This document shows, one piece after another, positions 63,095 through 64,000 of a stretch of 64,000 nt of DNA (positions are counted from its first letter, which is position 1; each line of letters starts with the position of its first letter). The notes beneath the pieces were generated by a model. The model ran no database searches and was not told the DNA's origin. It saw nothing but the letters and a program-made list of their open reading frames with translations. The DNA is from Alicyclobacillus pomorum DSM 14955 (GTDB lineage: Bacteria > Bacillota > Bacilli > Alicyclobacillales > Alicyclobacillaceae): NCBI RefSeq assembly GCF_000472905.1, contig NZ_AXAR01000010.1, forward strand, positions 35,453 through 99,452, given 5' to 3'. The position numbers were made by a program, and so were the translations under genes.

Positions 63095-64000
63095 AGGCTT
63101 TCCCCTCCTTGCCCAACGTGTTGTAAGTTCCGCACGGCCACAGGCAACCGTACGATGACCCGTGTGCCTTCTCCGACTTGGCTTTCGATACGGATGGTGC
63201 CGCCGTATTGGTGGACGATGTGATAACTGATCATGAGTCCAAGTCCGATGCCCTTTTCCTGCATCGCATAGTGCGGTTGGCCGAGCACCGACAGTCTGTC
63301 CGGGGCTATCCCCGGCCCGTTGTCGGCAATTTCCACTGTGACGTCTTCACTGTCGAACGCCGAGATTCCAACGGAAATCATCCCGCCATCTTGCATCGCA
63401 TCACACGCGTTTTGCAAAATGTTGGTGAACGCCCGCTTCAGCTGGTCTGGATTGCACTCGACGCGTGGACATCCTGGGACGTACGTTTGCTCAATGGATA
63501 TCCCGTGCGCCGCGCACTGTTCAGCAAATCCCTCTACGACGGAATCGAGAAGCGACTTCAAATCTGTCACTTGCACGGGCATTGAAGTGAGGCTCGACAA
63601 AGTCAATAATTCGGTGACAATCGTGTTGATTTTGTCAGATTCGGCAAGCATGATTCGGTAGTACTCTTCATATCTATCGTCGTTTTCCTGCAAAAACTGG
63701 GTAAAGCCACGCAATACTGTGAGCGGATTTCGAATTTCATGGGCGATACCTGCGGCAATTTCGCCGACGATGGCGGAAGTTTTGGCTCGTTGGAGCAGTT
63801 CTTCCGCTTGTTTGCGCAGCGTGATATCGCGGAACATGAGTTGAATGGCGGGCTTTTGCTCATAGCGGATGCCGACGCCGACAACTTCCACGTCTATCAC
63901 TTTCCCGTCCAGGCGAACAATGCGCGTTTCCCCCAAGTCCACCACCTGGCGTTCACGGCGTAGTCGCATGGTCATCGCTCGAACAGACTCCAAGTCACTC
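63091..64000 (-). CDS. PAS-containing sporulation-type sensor histidine kinase, C-terminal part
   Basis: The frame is open to the window end, so the N-terminus is missing. The visible ~300 residues contain a PAS/PAC end (VDLGETRIVRLDGKVIDVEV), the H-box IAHEIRNPLTVLRGFTQFL with the phosphoacceptor His, an N-box NACDAM, and G-boxes DNGPGIA and GIGLGLMIS. The H-box style matches KinA/KinE kinases feeding the sporulation phosphorelay. It is transcribed ahead of glycerate kinase. Confidence 0.9.
   Translation of the reverse strand, partial: SDLESVRAMTMRLRRERQVVDLGETRIVRLDGKVIDVEVVGVGIRYEQKPAIQLMFRDITLRKQAEELLQRAKTSAIVGEIAAGIAHEIRNPLTVLRGFTQFLQENDDRYEEYYRIMLAESDKINTIVTELLTLSSLTSMPVQVTDLKSLLDSVVEGFAEQCAAHGISIEQTYVPGCPRVECNPDQLKRAFTNILQNACDAMQDGGMISVGISAFDSEDVTVEIADNGPGIAPDRLSVLGQPHYAMQEKGIGLGLMISYHIVHQYGGTIRIESQVGEGTRVIVRLPVAVRNLQHVGQGGESL

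Noticed and set aside
1..64000. tRNA, rRNA, CRISPR array, prophage or complete insertion sequence
   Set aside because: I looked for cloverleaf ends, evenly spaced repeats, integrase or transposase motifs and found none.

Overview
The window looks like chromosome from a moderately GC-rich, spore-forming Gram-positive bacterium. It carries two spore-germination receptor loci, purine-rich Shine-Dalgarno sites with frequent GTG and TTG starts, a BirA-type biotin operator, ECF transport and a KinA/KinE-like sensor kinase. An Alicyclobacillus-like member of the Bacillales fits best, but that is inference from gene content; no rRNA or species marker is present. I see no prophage, complete insertion sequence, CRISPR array, tRNA or rRNA.

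Layout. 1-6.7 kb: a hydrolase fragment, an SGNH hydrolase, a UPF0180 protein, and a divergent biotin locus (bioY against ecfA plus a fused ecfA-ecfT) around a perfect BirA-like palindrome; then pterin dehydratase with an EamA exporter, and a coiled-coil protein. 6.7-11.6 kb: sulfate assimilation (sat, cysH of the APS-reductase type), a ZIP metal transporter and a 5'-nucleotidase. 11.8-15.7 kb: a phosphonate-type ABC transporter split into phnD and a convergent phnC-phnE-phnE operon, with a lower-GC VOC gene between. 15.9-17.3 kb: small membrane, secreted and DUF2653 proteins. 17.4-21.2 kb: germination operon 1 (A-B-C). 21.3-26.2 kb: sbcDC. 26.4-30.3 kb: a NUDIX hydrolase and a large STAND/SARP-type regulator. 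30.3-35.9 kb: germination operon 2 (A-C-D-B) with a second, duplicated B permease and a visible deletion scar.

36-43.3 kb: a MarR regulator and a probable catabolic cluster (livK-G-F-H-M, an alpha/beta hydrolase and a 3-hydroxybutyrate-dehydrogenase-like SDR). 43.4-50 kb: an APC permease, a lipoprotein, a panE-namA-metallohydrolase group, a TSUP exporter and a tiny CxxC protein. 50.2-57.9 kb: OsmC, two SDRs, Mug glycosylase, Cof phosphatase, FMN reductase, fetAB and several hypotheticals. 58.1-60.2 kb: a ykkC-class riboswitch with a consensus promoter and terminator, in front of an ABC-2 exporter whose permease part is a fused, deleted pseudogene. 60.2-64 kb: a YhfI-like hydrolase, a hypothetical protein, and an operon of histidine kinase, glycerate kinase and a HicB-fold protein running off the window end.

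The most notable items are the riboswitch over a decayed exporter, the germination-gene duplication with its scar, the BirA-linked ECF module with a fused A-T subunit and a degenerate first ATPase, the liv/hydrolase/SDR cluster, and a dispersed 68-bp inverted-repeat family.
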